Part shown: positions 33,520 through 45,283 of the stretch, piece by piece
How positions within the stretch are numbered: the first letter of the stretch is position 1
Layout: each line of letters opens with the position of its first letter
Assembly (NCBI GenBank): GCA_036346275.1
Contig: CM070711.1
Location: 69,005,782 to 69,069,781 of the forward strand
Direction: 5' to 3'
Length of the DNA: 64,000 nucleotides
Origin: Otatea glauca
Lineage: Eukaryota > Streptophyta > Magnoliopsida > Poales > Poaceae
Notes under the pieces: generated by a model
Told to the model about the DNA's origin: nothing
Database searches by the model: none
What the model saw: the letters and a program-made list of their open reading frames with translations, nothing else
Made by a program: the position numbers and the translations under genes

Positions 33520-34940
33520 AAGAAGCTCAAGGCGGTACACCATCTCGGAGGTCTTAGATATCTGGGCCCCTGTTGCACCGAGAAAATCAGCAGACAAAAT
33601 ACAGTCAACATGCGGGTACATCGTAGGATAAAGTGCCAATCACCTATTCGGATTGGCATAAAGTGCCCCGAGCCACCAAAGAGGATCTGTGGATGAGCTC
33701 AAAGAAACCTTCAATTCCCGAAGGAGCCGAAGATCTTGTGCGTCGCGACGCATTGATGACCATGGATGCGGCGTGGAGAAACTTCAAGGCGGTGAACACA
33801 AATTATGTGAAGCAAAACCGGTCACCATCGGAGAGTACCCAAGATTGGAGCCATATTGGGATGAGTTTGTGGCGATGAAGCAATCGGAAGCGACAAGGAA
33901 GTCCAAATGAGGACCACATTAGCATCGCAAGAAGGAATACTCACCCCACGCACTTGGCACGAGTGGGTGCGCGGTAAAATTGTTCAATGGGAGAGGCAAG
34001 AATTAGAAGCGGTCCAATTGGTCGGCACAAGTCCCTTGATCGGACTACGGACGAGTGAAGCACTACGTGCTAGCGAGGCGATATGTTGTCTCTTGGGGTT
34101 TATCATTCAAGAGCAAGTGAAGACGAAGCAATGACGCAACGAGTTCACGAGTTTCACGCCTGATCCTCCCAAGGATCTTTTCACCCAGACGGAGAAAGAC
34201 GAGCTAACAGCCGCCCTAGGAAACAAAGAGCACCACAGTGACACGAGGCGTCGGGGTCAAGGTTCCATGGAGGAGTGGATTCTCGAGCACGGAGACTCTT
34301 ATAGGAGTCGGAAGAGAGCTAAAGATGAGCGGGCCGAGAAGGAAATGGAAATGATGAAGGAAAGGGTTCTCGAGAAATACAAGGCACCATTGAAGAACAA
34401 GTTGAACGACAAGTACAACAAGCCTTGAGTCGATCGCAGCCCACAACGTTTTCTCGATCCTACAGTCGTCGCGGCGATTGCGCGTCCACGCCATTGGCGT
34501 GCGGACAACAACCATTATCCTGTGGACGACATACGGGACCCCACACTGTCACTCAACGTGCGTGATGAACATATTTGTACAGTACGCTCTGGGGTAGTCT
34601 ATCCGTGCCAAGAAGGGGTGTCTGCACAATACCCGATAGCGCCAGTTATGCAAAGGTCCAAGTGGACACGGTATTTGCACGATTTCTTTGAGATCGGATG
34701 GAAAAACCCACCAATGATGAGATAACTACTCTAGGAAGTGCCGTCCACTCATTCATCCAATGGCGCAAGCGTGACATCGTCTTGGACCATGCAAGGCCAT
34801 CCTCTCTGCAGTACAATCCTCGCATCCGTCACGGCAGACTGAGAGTGAAACGGGAAGAAGCAAAATGAGGTAGAAAAGAAATGCATTGAGGACCCTATCA
34901 AGATGGCCACCGTTAGTACTCCAAAGCGAAACCTATAACA
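33520..34940 (+). pseudogene. CACTA ORF with Transposase_24 (Ptta/En-Spm) domain, frameshifted
   Basis: Plus-strand text over alternating frames gives YTISEVLDIWAPVAPRKSAD and CGYIVG, then YSDWHKVPRATKEDLW, DAAWRNFKAVNTNYV, YPRLEPYWDEFVAMKQSEATRKS (in part), a NRHTHP-like block, VGLxTSEAL-type text, FTPDPPKDLFTQTEKDEL and MEEWILEHGDSY. This is the second conserved ORF of grass CACTA elements, with the plant transposase family (PF03004-like) domain and a DNA-binding role. A later piece, VDDIRDPTLSLNV and WRKRDIVL (34520-34790), belongs to its C-terminal half. At least four shifts or stops exist. Confidence 0.75.
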
Positions 34941-35160
34941 CTGGTACTTCAAATGACAAACCTACAACCTCGATCCCAAAATTGGCACATTAGACAAGTC
35001 AGACATCGGCGGATCAGCGAGGCCAGACCGAGTATGATGTCGTGCGACAAAAAGTAAGGGCAAGGCGAAGTCCGATGACCAAGATGATCAACAAAGATTG
35101 AAATTCGAGGTAGGAAGCCCTTGGTCACCGCTCAAGTTAAAAGTCTAACACCCATGATGC
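34941..35160 (+). other. Degenerate linker inside the CACTA second gene
   Basis: Between the WRKRDIVL block and the protease-like block only short charged runs are seen. No domain is recognised. Confidence 0.4.
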
Positions 35161-36060
35161 AAATGATTACATGCATGGTACTTAGATCGATCCAACCAAG
35201 ACGTACTCCCAAAGATGATCACCGCAATTTTCCGTAGGAACATTTTCACCATGAGGGCCATGGCTACTTCTTAATAGAATTCGATAACTTGCACAACTTG
35301 TTCTATCACGACGCCTCGACATATCTTTTTGAGATCTTTGGTCACTTTAAGTGTCTAATATATTAATCTTGGCCTACATTCACGTAATACCGATAAATTT
35401 CATGTCTAACTAATTCGTTATATAGATACGAGATGATTGAAGTACGAAGAACCAAGGGGCGATGGGATTCCTCGACCGGAGCGGTTTGCCAACATGAAAT
35501 CAAAAGAGTACCAAAGGAGGTCGAGGAGTGCGTATATAAAGTTTTGATTAAACTACAAGACAAGGAGTTTATACTTTTGCCATACAATTTTAAGTAAGTT
35601 GCTCACTAGCTAGTTAAATTACTCGCTTATTTCGTTATTTACTCGATGTAAGGACTAATGACCGCATCATGCATGTGTATGTAGCTTCCATTGGATTCTC
35701 GTAATAATTCATCCGAAAAGAGCAAGATGTCGATCATGGATCCACTAGATAAACCTAAAAAGACTTTGAAGAGATGACACATTTAGTGAATGAGGCGTTC
35801 AAAAGATATTGTCGGAAGAGCTCGAGATACCGCCCATACCACAAATCCCTTACAATCCGCACGAAGTTTCCAGACGCACGAAGGAATACTCTTATATCAT
35901 ATTTCATAGTAAATAGCTCCTTCGACGACATCTTAGTTCATTCGATTTTTACAAAGGTCACAAGCAAATTAAAGGAACAAATTTATGTGGGTACTTCGTG
36001 CCCGAGACATGCGCGAAATCTTATCATGCACAATAAAAGACAATGACGTAGAGGTCAGTC
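35161..36060 (+). pseudogene. Ulp1-like (C48) cysteine protease remnant of the CACTA
   Basis: LIEFDNLHNLFYHDA-type text (35270-35320) is followed by VYKVLIKLQDKEFILLPYNF. A GTAAGT...TGTAG intron (35594-35684) comes next, then FHWILVIIHPK with the candidate catalytic His (just after 35684). MSIMDPLDKP in the next frame holds the candidate Asp, and TNLCGYFVPETCAK (about 35985-36025) the candidate Cys. The order His-Asp-Cys matches Ulp1/SENP proteases, which remove SUMO. Frames shift at least twice, so it is inactive here. C48 domains fused to plant transposon ORFs are known, and I take this as part of the CACTA gene, not a host locus. Confidence 0.65.
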
Positions 36061-36890
36061 ATGCCGACATGACACATTGATTCACACCACTCAATTTCTA
36101 TATTCTCTCTTAATTTTGTTTTTATACTTACAGCGCCTCAAGTTGTCTACGGTAGGACTGCTTCCTTCCAAATCCAAGGCATTGAGGCCAGCTCGCCTAC
36201 TTCATCATGAAGGAAATAATCAACAAAATGGCGAGTTTTATGACGAAGACAACAACGATCCATCATCCATACTATTGTCCCAAATCACATGTCTTCAACC
36301 TCCAAGACCCGTAGGCTTCTAGTTTACCTCCACTAGTTTAGGCTTTTTACTTCAATTGCTTTCATTACAAAGTGTAAATAACTCTTTGTTCCTTTCAAAT
36401 GGGAACCCTCCTTTTGCATCTTTACCTTCCATTCATAAGATATTTGATTACATGGTCCTTATATTTTTAGATGGTGTGTTTTACTCTAATGTATGATAGT
36501 AAATGCCATTAAAAATAGCTAAATGGAGATTATAGAAGGAAAAATAGTAAAAGTAGGATCAAAATTGTAGAATGATATGTATTTAGGAATAAAAATTGAA
36601 AAATAGAATGTCACATATTCAAAAATAGAGGAGTATAAACTAGCTAATGCATGTACAATATCCGGAGGATGCCACGGCATTCACATGGAATAAGACGGCA
36701 ATGGATCGGCTAGATTTGTGATACAACAAAAGTGATCTATTTAGCTTTCCATAGTATGATATATAATGACTTCATTTACATACTCGAGAAATATTGATGC
36801 AAAGATGATAGAATGGAGGAGAAAGGAGCAGTCCAATGGGAGGCATGCCCTACACCATCACCATGATCGAGCACCTCATGCATGAGACAC
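36061..36890 (+). other. 3' part of the CACTA second gene and untranslated DNA
   Basis: An exon-like piece follows an acceptor-like TTATACTTACAG (36122-36133). A hydrophilic stretch with HHEGNNQQNGEFYDEDNND (36200-36260) may be the acidic C-terminus. After about 36320 the sequence is AT-rich and non-coding. Confidence 0.35.
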
Positions 36891-37165
36891 TTTAATTGTA
36901 CATTGTAATTGTGTATATTGTAATTGTGATATGCAAAATCTGTGATTGTAATTGTGATTGATGTATTATATGTAATTGTGATTGATGTATTATATTGTAG
37001 TTGTGTATATGCAAAATCTGTGATTGTTGTACATTATAATTGTGCATATGCAAAATTGCAATTGTGATTGATGTATTATATTGTAGTTGTGTATATGCGA
37101 AATCTGTGATTGTTGTACATTGTAACTGTGTGTATGCAAAATCTGTGATTGATGTATTATATGTT
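36891..37165 (+). repeat. Imperfect tandem repeat, AT-rich
   Basis: Built from TGTAATTGTGATTGATGTATTATA and TATGCAAAATCTGTGATTGT, in at least three staggered copies. It lies between the last gene and the 3' subterminal array of the CACTA element. Confidence 0.8.
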
Positions 37166-37230
37166 TGAGAGGGCATGGCTAGCAAAGACTGAGGCTAGCC
37201 CAAAATGCGCTTTTTATTTTTTCGGTCGTG

Positions 37231-37655
37231 CACTATCTGTGGCGGTTGGTGGATAGAACCGCCACGTATAATATAGATCTGTGGCGGTTGATGTATAGAA
37301 CCGCCACGATAATATAGTTATCTGTGGCGGTTGGTGGGAAGAACCGCCACGTATAATATTTTTATCTGTGGCGGTTGTAGAAAGAACCGCCACGTATAGT
37401 GTAGTTATCTGTGGCGGTTGGTGGATAGAACCGCCACGTATAGTATTGTTATCTGTGGCGGTTGGTGGATAGAACCGCCACGTATAGTATTGTTATCTGT
37501 GGCGGTTAGTATGTAGAACCGTCACGAGATAACACTTATCTCGTGACGGTTAGAAAACCGCCACCGATAATCCTCGATTATCAGTGGCACTATATCTGTG
37601 GCGGTTCAATAACCGCCACTGATGGCGGTTATGAACCGCCACTGATGACGTTTTT
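37231..37655. repeat. 3' subterminal palindrome array
   Basis: Seven to eight units of CTGTGGCGGTTGGTGGATAG-AACCGCCACGTATA, ending near the right terminus with GTGGCGGTTCAATAACCGCCAC. The loop sequence GGTGGATA differs from the 5' array, but the stem GGCGGTT/AACCGCC is the same. Confidence 0.9.
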
Positions 37656-37668
37656 TGGTGTAGTGTCT

Positions 37669-38958
37669 TGCTTGTGGGGTTTTGATGATCAAGATGATCT
37701 TGGATAACCTCCCACACGATAAGGCAAGCAAGAACACAAGACAAGAACCACACAAACCTAATCTAACAAGAATGATTCTCTCAAGAACAAAAGATTGGTT
37801 TCTTGCAAAGAACACACAAGGTTTGCCTAGATGATTGGGATATGATCTAAAGAAAATTCATCCATCAATCATACATCCTCGACACAAGATCCACAAGCAT
37901 TTAGAAGGAGGGGAGGCAAATCCAAATGTGCGAAAAGTAAATTGCAAGAATTTAAAGTGCATAATTTAAATTCTGAATTTAAGACATAATGTAAATGCGA
38001 AAAGTAAATTCAGAATTTAGAAACTTGGATTTTCATTTCTGGAAGGGAGGTTTTCAAAGCCTCACAACAAAGTGGGCAAAACTTAAAGGAGCACCAAAAC
38101 CTCTAAAACCTTTAAGAGGGGAGAGCTACCCCTCTATTTATACTACTCTTGAGTCATCCTCCACCCTTGGATGAGTTTCTTCAACCCTAAGGACCACCAT
38201 TAAGGGCTAGGAATGACTCACTCACTCATACGTGGGCTAACCCGAAACCCACACACATACCGAGTTTTGCACTCTTTTCAAAGCCTACTAACTCGACCTG
38301 CTACTCTATCACTTAGATCGCAATCCAACGGCCGTCCTCGATTCTAGTAGCTCCAAGTTAGCATCTCAACTGTTCCTTGTCTTCTAAGTACGCAGCAACT
38401 CCGTCTCCGATCATCTTTCGGCGATCCTCGATCGTTTGAACCTCTGGCGCACCTCGCCTAGTCTCGGTCATCCTCTGCCTCACCATGACCTAGCATGGAA
38501 GTCCTGCAACCATCAAAGACAAGGAAGACCCATCACATAGCAATGTCCAAATTGACATGCAATAAACATCACAAAATCACAATTTAATCGCAACTTCGTT
38601 CATAAAGTCGATACTACCGCCATCTGGAGCCAGTAGTAGCGCACATCCGGTGCTATTGCTCCCACATGGCCGGTAGCACCACTCACCTAAAATCTCAGCG
38701 AAGTCCCTCTCTGGAAAATACACACAGCCCCTAGGGCCGGTAGTACCGACACCCCGATGCTATCGTCCCCAGGGCCTGTACTACCGTAGGTCCAGTGCTA
38801 CCGCTTCCACATGGCCGGTAGCACCGTAAATTCTAGACAGAGCTCAAATTGCTTCAAATTCAGAATAGCGCTCAAAACAAACTTAAACTTAAGCACCTCA
38901 TGCTTAAACACAGTCAGTAACTCATCACCACCAAGGAAGACATCCACATGGTCTTTCA
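37669..38958 (-). mobile_element. Copia LTR fragment, reverse orientation
   Basis: Continues the piece at 28511-28564. It is the reverse complement of the SIRE-type LTR: TTGATGATCAAGATGATC, TTCTTGCAA-GAA, CCTAGATGATTGGG, repeated GGCCGGTAG-TACC motifs (38610-38830), and the LTR start as CATGGTCTTTCA at 38947-38958. The CACTA element interrupts it after TCT. Confidence 0.8.
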
Positions 38959-39641
38959 CATATAAGGGTGGAGATTACTCCCAGGGTGCTATAAATATAG
39001 GGGGAAAGGTGCTTCTCCCCATGCCTAGAACTGTGTGAGTCTTGTGAAGGATTTTGGTATAATTATGCTCTCTCAGCTCTGCCCACCTAGTTGTGAGGCT
39101 TTGTAAACCACCCTTCCAAGAAATAGAAATAGTTCCAGCACAAGAAACCTGTTCATGTTTTCATTCTAGTTCATGCTTTGCCTTGTTTGCAATCATCTCC
39201 TTGTACATTCTCTTGGTTATTTTTGATCTTTCTTGTTTGATCTTGAGCCAAGGATGAGTTATTGATGGATGGTGTATCTCTAGAACACATATCAATCATC
39301 TAGGCCCTCAGCGTCCCTTCTCTCCTAGTTCTTGATCTTAAAACTGATCTCCTGTTTTGGGAGTTGAGCATACCTTGTTCTAGATGGACGTGTGGGAATT
39401 CTTGTTTTGAGATCTTGATGTTCCTTCTTTTTATCTGATAGCATAGGACATTTACCCAACACTTACCTGACTGATCACTTTAGTTAGTTCTTTAGGGAAA
39501 GTGACTTTGCTCTTTTGTCTAGTACTACAGTTGTTGTTCCTTTCTGTTGGGCTTTACAATAGAGTGGCTTGGTTACTTTTGAGTAGGGAAGTTTTTATTC
39601 TGCTCCTATTCACACCCCTCTAGTCGCCATTTCAATCTTTC
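38959..39641 (+). mobile_element. Related copia LTR, 3' part
   Basis: Plus orientation. A TATA box (CTATAAATATAG near 38990) is followed by GAGGCTTTGTAAACC and CTTCCAAGAAATA, as in the SIRE-type LTR, and the piece ends CACCCCTCTAGTCGCCATTTCAATCTTTCA. Its 5' part is missing. Confidence 0.65.
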
Positions 39642-40455
39642 AGAGCAATTCACAAGTATGTAAATAGCAAGTATATAGTATAAATATGAGCAACTCACAA
39701 TCCTCCATGGTTGTGAATAACAATCCATTCCCTGCCACACTTTGCATATAATCAGAAATATGGCCACCCACCATTTTCCAATTCAAATATTGGTTTTACA
39801 ATTCAGCACAACTAGTGTCAGTGCACCAAGTCTCTCGTGACTGCGAGCATGGCTTTTCAAAAAGATTTATACTTTGCAAAGGCGTACAACTTTACCCACA
39901 AGACAAGACCAAATCTTGTTGCCCAGTCATTCTCACACTTCCTTTGGTATACGGTAGAGTGATCATGACAAGAACCGTTATATCATCTAGACCTAACTTT
40001 GTATCAGCTCGATGATGTTTGACCCTTGGTATAGCAACGGAAATAAAATTCACATTCAAATAGTAACAATGATAGCACATCCTGTCATAACCATTTCCCC
40101 ATAGTATGGCAAGCATTATTCCCAACACCCCAGTGAGGGCATCCCTGCTAGCAAACTAACTCAGAATGCCTGTACTACTCCAACATTCCAATTTGCAAAG
40201 CTAGACCTAGACGACTTAGTAGGTTAAGGCCACTCCATAATAGCACTTGTGGTTGCACGTGTATCTTGGATTATCCAATATTACGTTCGGTCCTTAATCG
40301 ATCTAAGTGAGAACTCCCCCAACACTATGTGCAAGTCCATCACTCGCACTTAAGGCTATAGCAATAATTTGCCCACATCAAAATTTTAGTTTTAAATTTT
40401 GATTTAATACCAAAATAACATCTAGTCCATCATGTCCAAATTCCCATTTCTGAAT
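39642..40455 (-). mobile_element. Gypsy LTR fragment, reverse orientation
   Basis: Reverse complement of the 17862-21954 family over the block with CTAGTGT-GGTGCACC, TTTCAAAAAG, GTACAACTTTACCCACAAG and TAAGGACCGAA. Both LTR termini are missing. Fragments such as GGAGTTCTCACTT (40300) show it is a diverged copy. Confidence 0.7.
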
Positions 40456-40812
40456 AAATGTTACAACCGTTCATTTGTTCTTTCCAAACCTAAAGCATGG
40501 GTCGTACAGTTGGACATATCGGTCATGCCCATATCACCACCAAGGTTAATGGCTATGTTCTCCAGCATAGCGTGAAGCGTCGTGACATCCACAAACATGC
40601 CACAGCCGAAGGAGTGTGCCACAAACTCTTTTACCACATATGCAAGCTCCATAGTATCAACGGGAATGCCTTTCTCTGCCCCCGTGCTATTCGCAAGACA
40701 ATAGGAACTTCCCCAAAACCCAGCCCCGATAGAATTAATAGCACATCCTCCATCACCACCCCTAGCTGTACTGAACCTACACCACCCATAAATGAATTAG
40801 GGCCAAAACCTC
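40456..40812 (+). CDS. Open frame of unknown origin, interrupted by the SIRE element
   Basis: An open frame starts at 40497, after an in-frame stop, and encodes MGRTVGHIGHAHITTKVNGY and later KTIGTSPKPSPDRINS and TPPINELGPKP before the LTR at 40813. If the SIRE element and one copy of its target duplication are removed, the frame continues without a stop at 54528-54659. If the next solo LTR is removed as well, it reaches 56928-57010 and ends in TGA. I recognise no domain. It may be a remnant of an older transposon ORF rather than a host gene. Confidence 0.35.
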
Positions 40813-42455
40813 TGAAAGACCATGTGGAGGTCCAAGTGTGTGATGAGTAATTGACTGTATTCAAGCTTTTGCTGCTCAAGGTTATGTTTGATTTGAGTCT
40901 GTCCTGGTCGAAGACCAGTAGTCGGACCTCGAGTGTTCTGGACTTTGGCTGGTCGAAGACTAGTGGTCAAACCTCGAGAGGTTTGGACTTTGGCTGGTTG
41001 AAGACCAGTGGTCGAGTGACTCGAGTAGAGTGAGAATCGGGAAGTATCGAGTCGGGATGCTGCTAGGTCGAGCGACGGGTTAGTTCGATTATTGCCAAGT
41101 TCTGGTTTTGTCGAGTAATACCCTGTTGGCTTGTGGTCGAGTGACTCGAGTACAGTGAAAATCGATAAGTATCGAGTAGGGTTACTCGATGCTCGATATC
41201 GACTCATTGACTCGATTTTGAGCAAAGTGGGCAATGCTATGTGATTTTTTTCCTTATTTTTGATGGCTGCAGGACGAAGGTGCTAGATCATAGTGAGATG
41301 ACCGGGACTAGGCGAGGTGTGCCGGAGGTCCAGACGGTCGAGGATCGCCAGAAGATGATCGAAGACGAAGTCGCTGTGAACCCAGAAGACAAGGAATGGA
41401 TGAGATGCTAGCTAGGAGTTGCTCGGATCAAGGAGGGCCGTTGGATCGTGGTCTAGGTGATAGAGTAGCGGGTCTAGTTAGCATGCCTTGAAAACCCGGT
41501 GTGCTTGTTGGGTTTCGGGTTAGCCCATATAAGGCTATGTGTGGGAGTCATCCTAGCCCTTGATGGAGATCCTTAGGGTAGAAGGAACTCATCCAAGGAT
41601 GGAGGGTGACTCAAGAGTAGTATAAATAGAGGGAGAGGGGTAGCCTTCCTCCTTTTGAAGGTTTTATAGGTTTTGGCTCCTTTGATCTTTTTGCCCACTT
41701 TGTTGTGAGGCTTTGTAAACCTTCCTTCCAGAAATACAAAACACTTTCTATCATTCTTGAATTTACATTACGCATTAAATTCAGCAACTTACTTTCAAGC
41801 ATTTAAATTCCGCACTTACATTCTTGCAATTTACTTATACGCAATTTGGATTTGCCTCCCCTCCTTCTACTTGCTATTGCTTCTTACTTCGAAGGATCGT
41901 TGTGCTTTTATTGCAAGAAACCGATCTTGTGTTCTTGAGTGATTCATTCTTGTAGATCGTGTTTGCGGAGATTTTGACTTGAGTTCTTGCTTGCTGTGAC
42001 AAGTGGGAAGTTGTCCAAGATCATCTTGATCATCAAAACCCCATGAGCAAGTCCAAGATCAAGTTATTGTGTTTTGTCTGAACTTGGTGTGTTTTTCCTT
42101 CCTAGGCAAAAAGGTCAGAACTTTGATGCCAATCTTTGCGATTGAAGGTTGGAATAAGTTCCCGACATCCTTAAGATCACATCTACCAAGTTTCATAAGT
42201 TTTTGTCCAGCCGATCAAAAGATTCCTTAAGATTTGCTTTTGAGTTGTGTTGTTTTCAGACTCTTTTCTTGCTGCTGTTCTTGAGTCTGGTGCTACCGGT
42301 CTCCCTGCGGTAGCACCGCCCATACAGAGCAGTTATTCCTTCCCATTTGCTCCTTTTGATTGATTTATTTGTGGGCTTGGTTGAATCATTTTTGAGTAGG
42401 CAAAATTTCAGATTTGGGATCATTCACCCCCCTCTGATCGCTATTTCGGTCCTCA
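40813..42455 (+). repeat. 5' LTR of the SIRE-type element
   Basis: TATA box TATAAATA at 41621-41628. A tandem repeat of about 45 bp built on CTGGTCGAAGACCAGT and GGACCTCGAG (40900-41020) has two full copies and a part here but is collapsed in the 3' LTR. Confidence 0.9.
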
Positions 42456-42458
42456 AAT

Positions 42459-42475
42459 TGGTATTAGAGCTCGGT
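42459..42475 (+). promoter_or_regulatory. Primer-binding site of the SIRE-type element
   Basis: TGGTATTAGAGCTCGG starts a few bases after the LTR end. It is one base off the canonical TGGTATCAGAGC complementary to initiator methionine tRNA. Confidence 0.8.
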
Positions 42476-42512
42476 TTTTCTCTTTCATAGATCTTGACCG
42501 GTCTCAAGAGCC

Positions 42513-44434
42513 ATGGCGATGGACAAGTATTCCACCAAACCTCCTATTTTCTCTGGAGTTAATTTTCCTTTTTGGAAGTCGCGGATGGAGTTATACATCA
42601 CTGCTCAGGGCTTCCTGATATGGCAGAAGGTGAAACTCTCGTATGAAGTTCTTGCTGATGAAAACATCACGGCCGGCAATATGGATGATGTTAAGGCAAA
42701 CGTTATGGCAAGGAACATCCTTATATAGGGTCTTAGCCGCAGTGAGTATGATAGGATTTCTCGCCCCCGTTCTGCTCACCAGATTTGGGTGACTCTCGAT
42801 GCTTATCATGAGGGTACTACCCAAATCAAGACGGTAAGACATGACCAATCCAAGTGTGATTATAACAAGTTTGAACAACACACTGGTGAGAGTCTTGATG
42901 AGTGCTATGGTTGATTTACAAAGATTTTGAGCGATCTCCGAGCAGTTGGTTGCATATACCCTGACTCGGATATTGCTCGACACTTCTTGACCGCACTCGA
43001 TCTTCGAGTCTTGGAGATTAAGTTGACCACCATCAAGGACGCTACCGACCTATCGACTCTGACTCTTGACGGGCTTTATTCCCGACTCAAGACTCATGAG
43101 ATCGATGTCGTCTCTCACAAGACGAAATCTCAGTCGATGGCTTTGGTCACCGATCCCACTGGATCCTCTTTTAATTTGTTTGCTGGTTCTTCCCTCTCCA
43201 CCCATTGCGAGCTAAGCGATGACCAATTGGAAAAATTTCCAAAAAATAAGCTTGCACTTTTAGCTCACAAATTCTCTCATGCATACAAGAGGGTGAGGGA
43301 GAGGAAGAGAGGTGGCACGATCACCTACTTCGAGTGTGGTGGCTTCAACCACATTCGAGCGAACTGCCCCAAGCTGGAGAAGGGCAAGATCAACTCTGGT
43401 GATTCGGCAAAGAACGACTACATCGACAAGAACAGCAACAAGAAGCCTCCAGCTCATGACCTGGCACGTGAGAAGAAGTATCGCAACTTCTCGAAGAACA
43501 AGAAGCTCTTCCATCGTGTCCTCGCCACACTCAATGATATCAACCTCTCTGACACGGAGACCTGGAGTGACGAGGGCGAGGATGATTCGCAAGAGAAGAA
43601 AGGCGGCGACGACTTCACTGGGATGTGCTTCATGGCGGACGCCAACGGCATCAGCGACTCGGACGAGGTACCCTCCTATGACCAGCTCAATGAAGCTTTC
43701 TGTAAATAAGGAAAATTTCATTCTATAGCTAGAGCTAGGTGTATGGAGCTAGAGAAGGAAGTAGGTACCTTGACTCAGGAGTTAGCTTCTCTTAGATCTT
43801 CTCCCTCCCGAGTCACTGATCACTGTATTCTTTGCGATGCTTTGTTTGTGGAGCTTGAGAACCTAAGGCTATGCATGATAGTGTGGTTTCTGAGCTTAAG
43901 AGTCTTAGGTCGAAGAAGGCTAGCACTAGTTCTGTTGATGCTATTCCTGTCGATGCTAGTTTTCTTCATGCTCACACTAGTGCATCGTGTGAAAATTACC
44001 CTAAATTGCTTGCTGAAATTGATGCCATGAGCACTCACCTTAAGAATCTATCTACTAGAAACAATGAACTTGAATTGCATGCTTCTAAGGACTCAGTCAG
44101 CTCATGTGTGGGCTGTAGGAAATTAAAACTTGATAATGAATCCTTAAATATCAAGTGTGCTGAACTTGCTAAGGACTTACTAGTTAAGTCACAAGAAAGT
44201 TGCTTGCGATGTGTTGAGATTGAGGAGGACTTGGATAAAATCCAAATCGAACTTAGGAAGAAGTTTGAGGCCCAGATCTTTAGGATTAGAAATGCCCCTT
44301 GCGTTTCTTGTGAGGTCCTCAAGATTGTGGCAGCCATGCTGAGGGAGAAAAATGCACGTGCTAGTAGTTCCTCTCTGTCTGGTTCTTCTTCCTCTTCCCT
44401 GTTATTCATGTGTCTCTTTCTTTCGCGAGTGTGA
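42513..44434 (+). pseudogene. gag: SIRE-type gag with coiled-coil extension, stops present
   Basis: The frame starts MAMDKYSTKPPIFSG, VNFPFWKSRMELYI, the copia Gag N-terminus. Stops at 42726 (TAG) and 42912 (TGA) interrupt it. ALDLRVLEIKLTTIKDA and LDGLYSRLKTHEID follow. The zinc knuckle should be CFECGGFNHIRANC, but the first Cys codon is TAC (43326-43328), giving Tyr. LAREKKYRNFSKNKK and VPSYDQLNEAFCK lead into a coiled-coil region (43743-44434, two frames) with recurring CxxC pairs: CILC, CVGC, CLRC, CVSC. The long coiled-coil Gag extension is typical of SIRE/Maximus elements. The product is not complete. Confidence 0.85.
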
Positions 44435-45283
44435 GTATCTCATGAGCACTCTCGATAAGTTTGTTGAAGGCAAGAAGAAGCTCAATCTCATTCTAGACTA
44501 ATCCAAGATTAGTCAATTCAATCGGGTCTAGGATTTGACTACTTGGAGCATGCTAGGGCGCATCCTCCCACCATTGTAGCGTGGCTCCAAGAGTGGTGAG
44601 ATCATGGTAGCTCCTAGGGTGAGTACCACTGTGTTTAGGTCTGTGGGGTTGTCCATGAGATCTCTGACAAGAAGGCTGCTCCTCCTGCTACTTCTGCCTC
44701 TAGCAAGGTGAAGTATACATGCACCTTCTGTTAGAAGGATGGCCACCTAGTAGATTTCTGTTTCAGGCGCGCCAAGATCATAAGGTGTGAGCGTGTTGCT
44801 GCTCTTAGGGGTATTCAAGGTCATCCCCAGACTCTGAGTGCTTGTAAGACACACACTGCTTCTAGATAGGTTAGAGAGTCGCCTGTTTTTGGGCAACGTC
44901 CAGGACTCGGTTTTCAGGCTGTTCAGTCGAATTTTAGTCCTGGAGCTGTTCGTGGTCAGTCTATTCGCCTTTCTCTTGATATTTCTCGTTTTTACCATCG
45001 AGGTAGATATTAGCGGCGTAAGGTGTTTTCTGGTAGGAGATTCAGGCAGCCTCACTGGGATGGTCCGGTCTTTGCTCCACAGCAGGCCAACCCAGTTTTG
45101 GCTCCTAGATCTTCTATTAGGATTGCTACTGTTCTTATGAGAGTTGAGCGTCAGAGAGACACTTGAGTCCAGTCTTCTTCTTCTGTGACTGGTGCTCTAA
45201 GGTGTCGTATGGTTCAATATTGGGTTCTTAGGTCCTCTCTTTATCCCAGTAATGAGTCATCTCTTTCTCTTTTGGCTTGATTA
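44435..45283 (+). pseudogene. Degenerate gag-pol junction of the SIRE-type element
   Basis: Plus-strand text contains FVEGKKKLNLILD, KYTCTFC-KDGHLVDFCFRRAK (a second zinc knuckle, C-X2-C-X4-H-X4-C with the second Cys replaced by a stop) and GRYXRRKVFSGRRFRQPHWDGP. It has several stops. In this lineage the segment links gag to the protease. Confidence 0.6.

Larger units (their letters stand above)
28565..37665 (+). mobile_element. CACTA (En/Spm) transposon, 9.1 kb, both ends present
   Basis: The left terminus is CACTACGCCAAAA and the right TTTTTTGGTGTAGTG, giving near-perfect inverted termini. TCT lies at 28562-28564 and 37666-37668 as the 3-bp target duplication. Both ends carry dense arrays of GGCGGTT...AACCGCC palindromes. 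The genes inside, TNP2-like and Transposase_24/C48-like, all read plus and are degenerate, so it is non-autonomous as it stands. It also contains a third subterminal-type array (31525-31782) and a foreign CACTA fragment (32730-33330). Confidence 0.95.
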
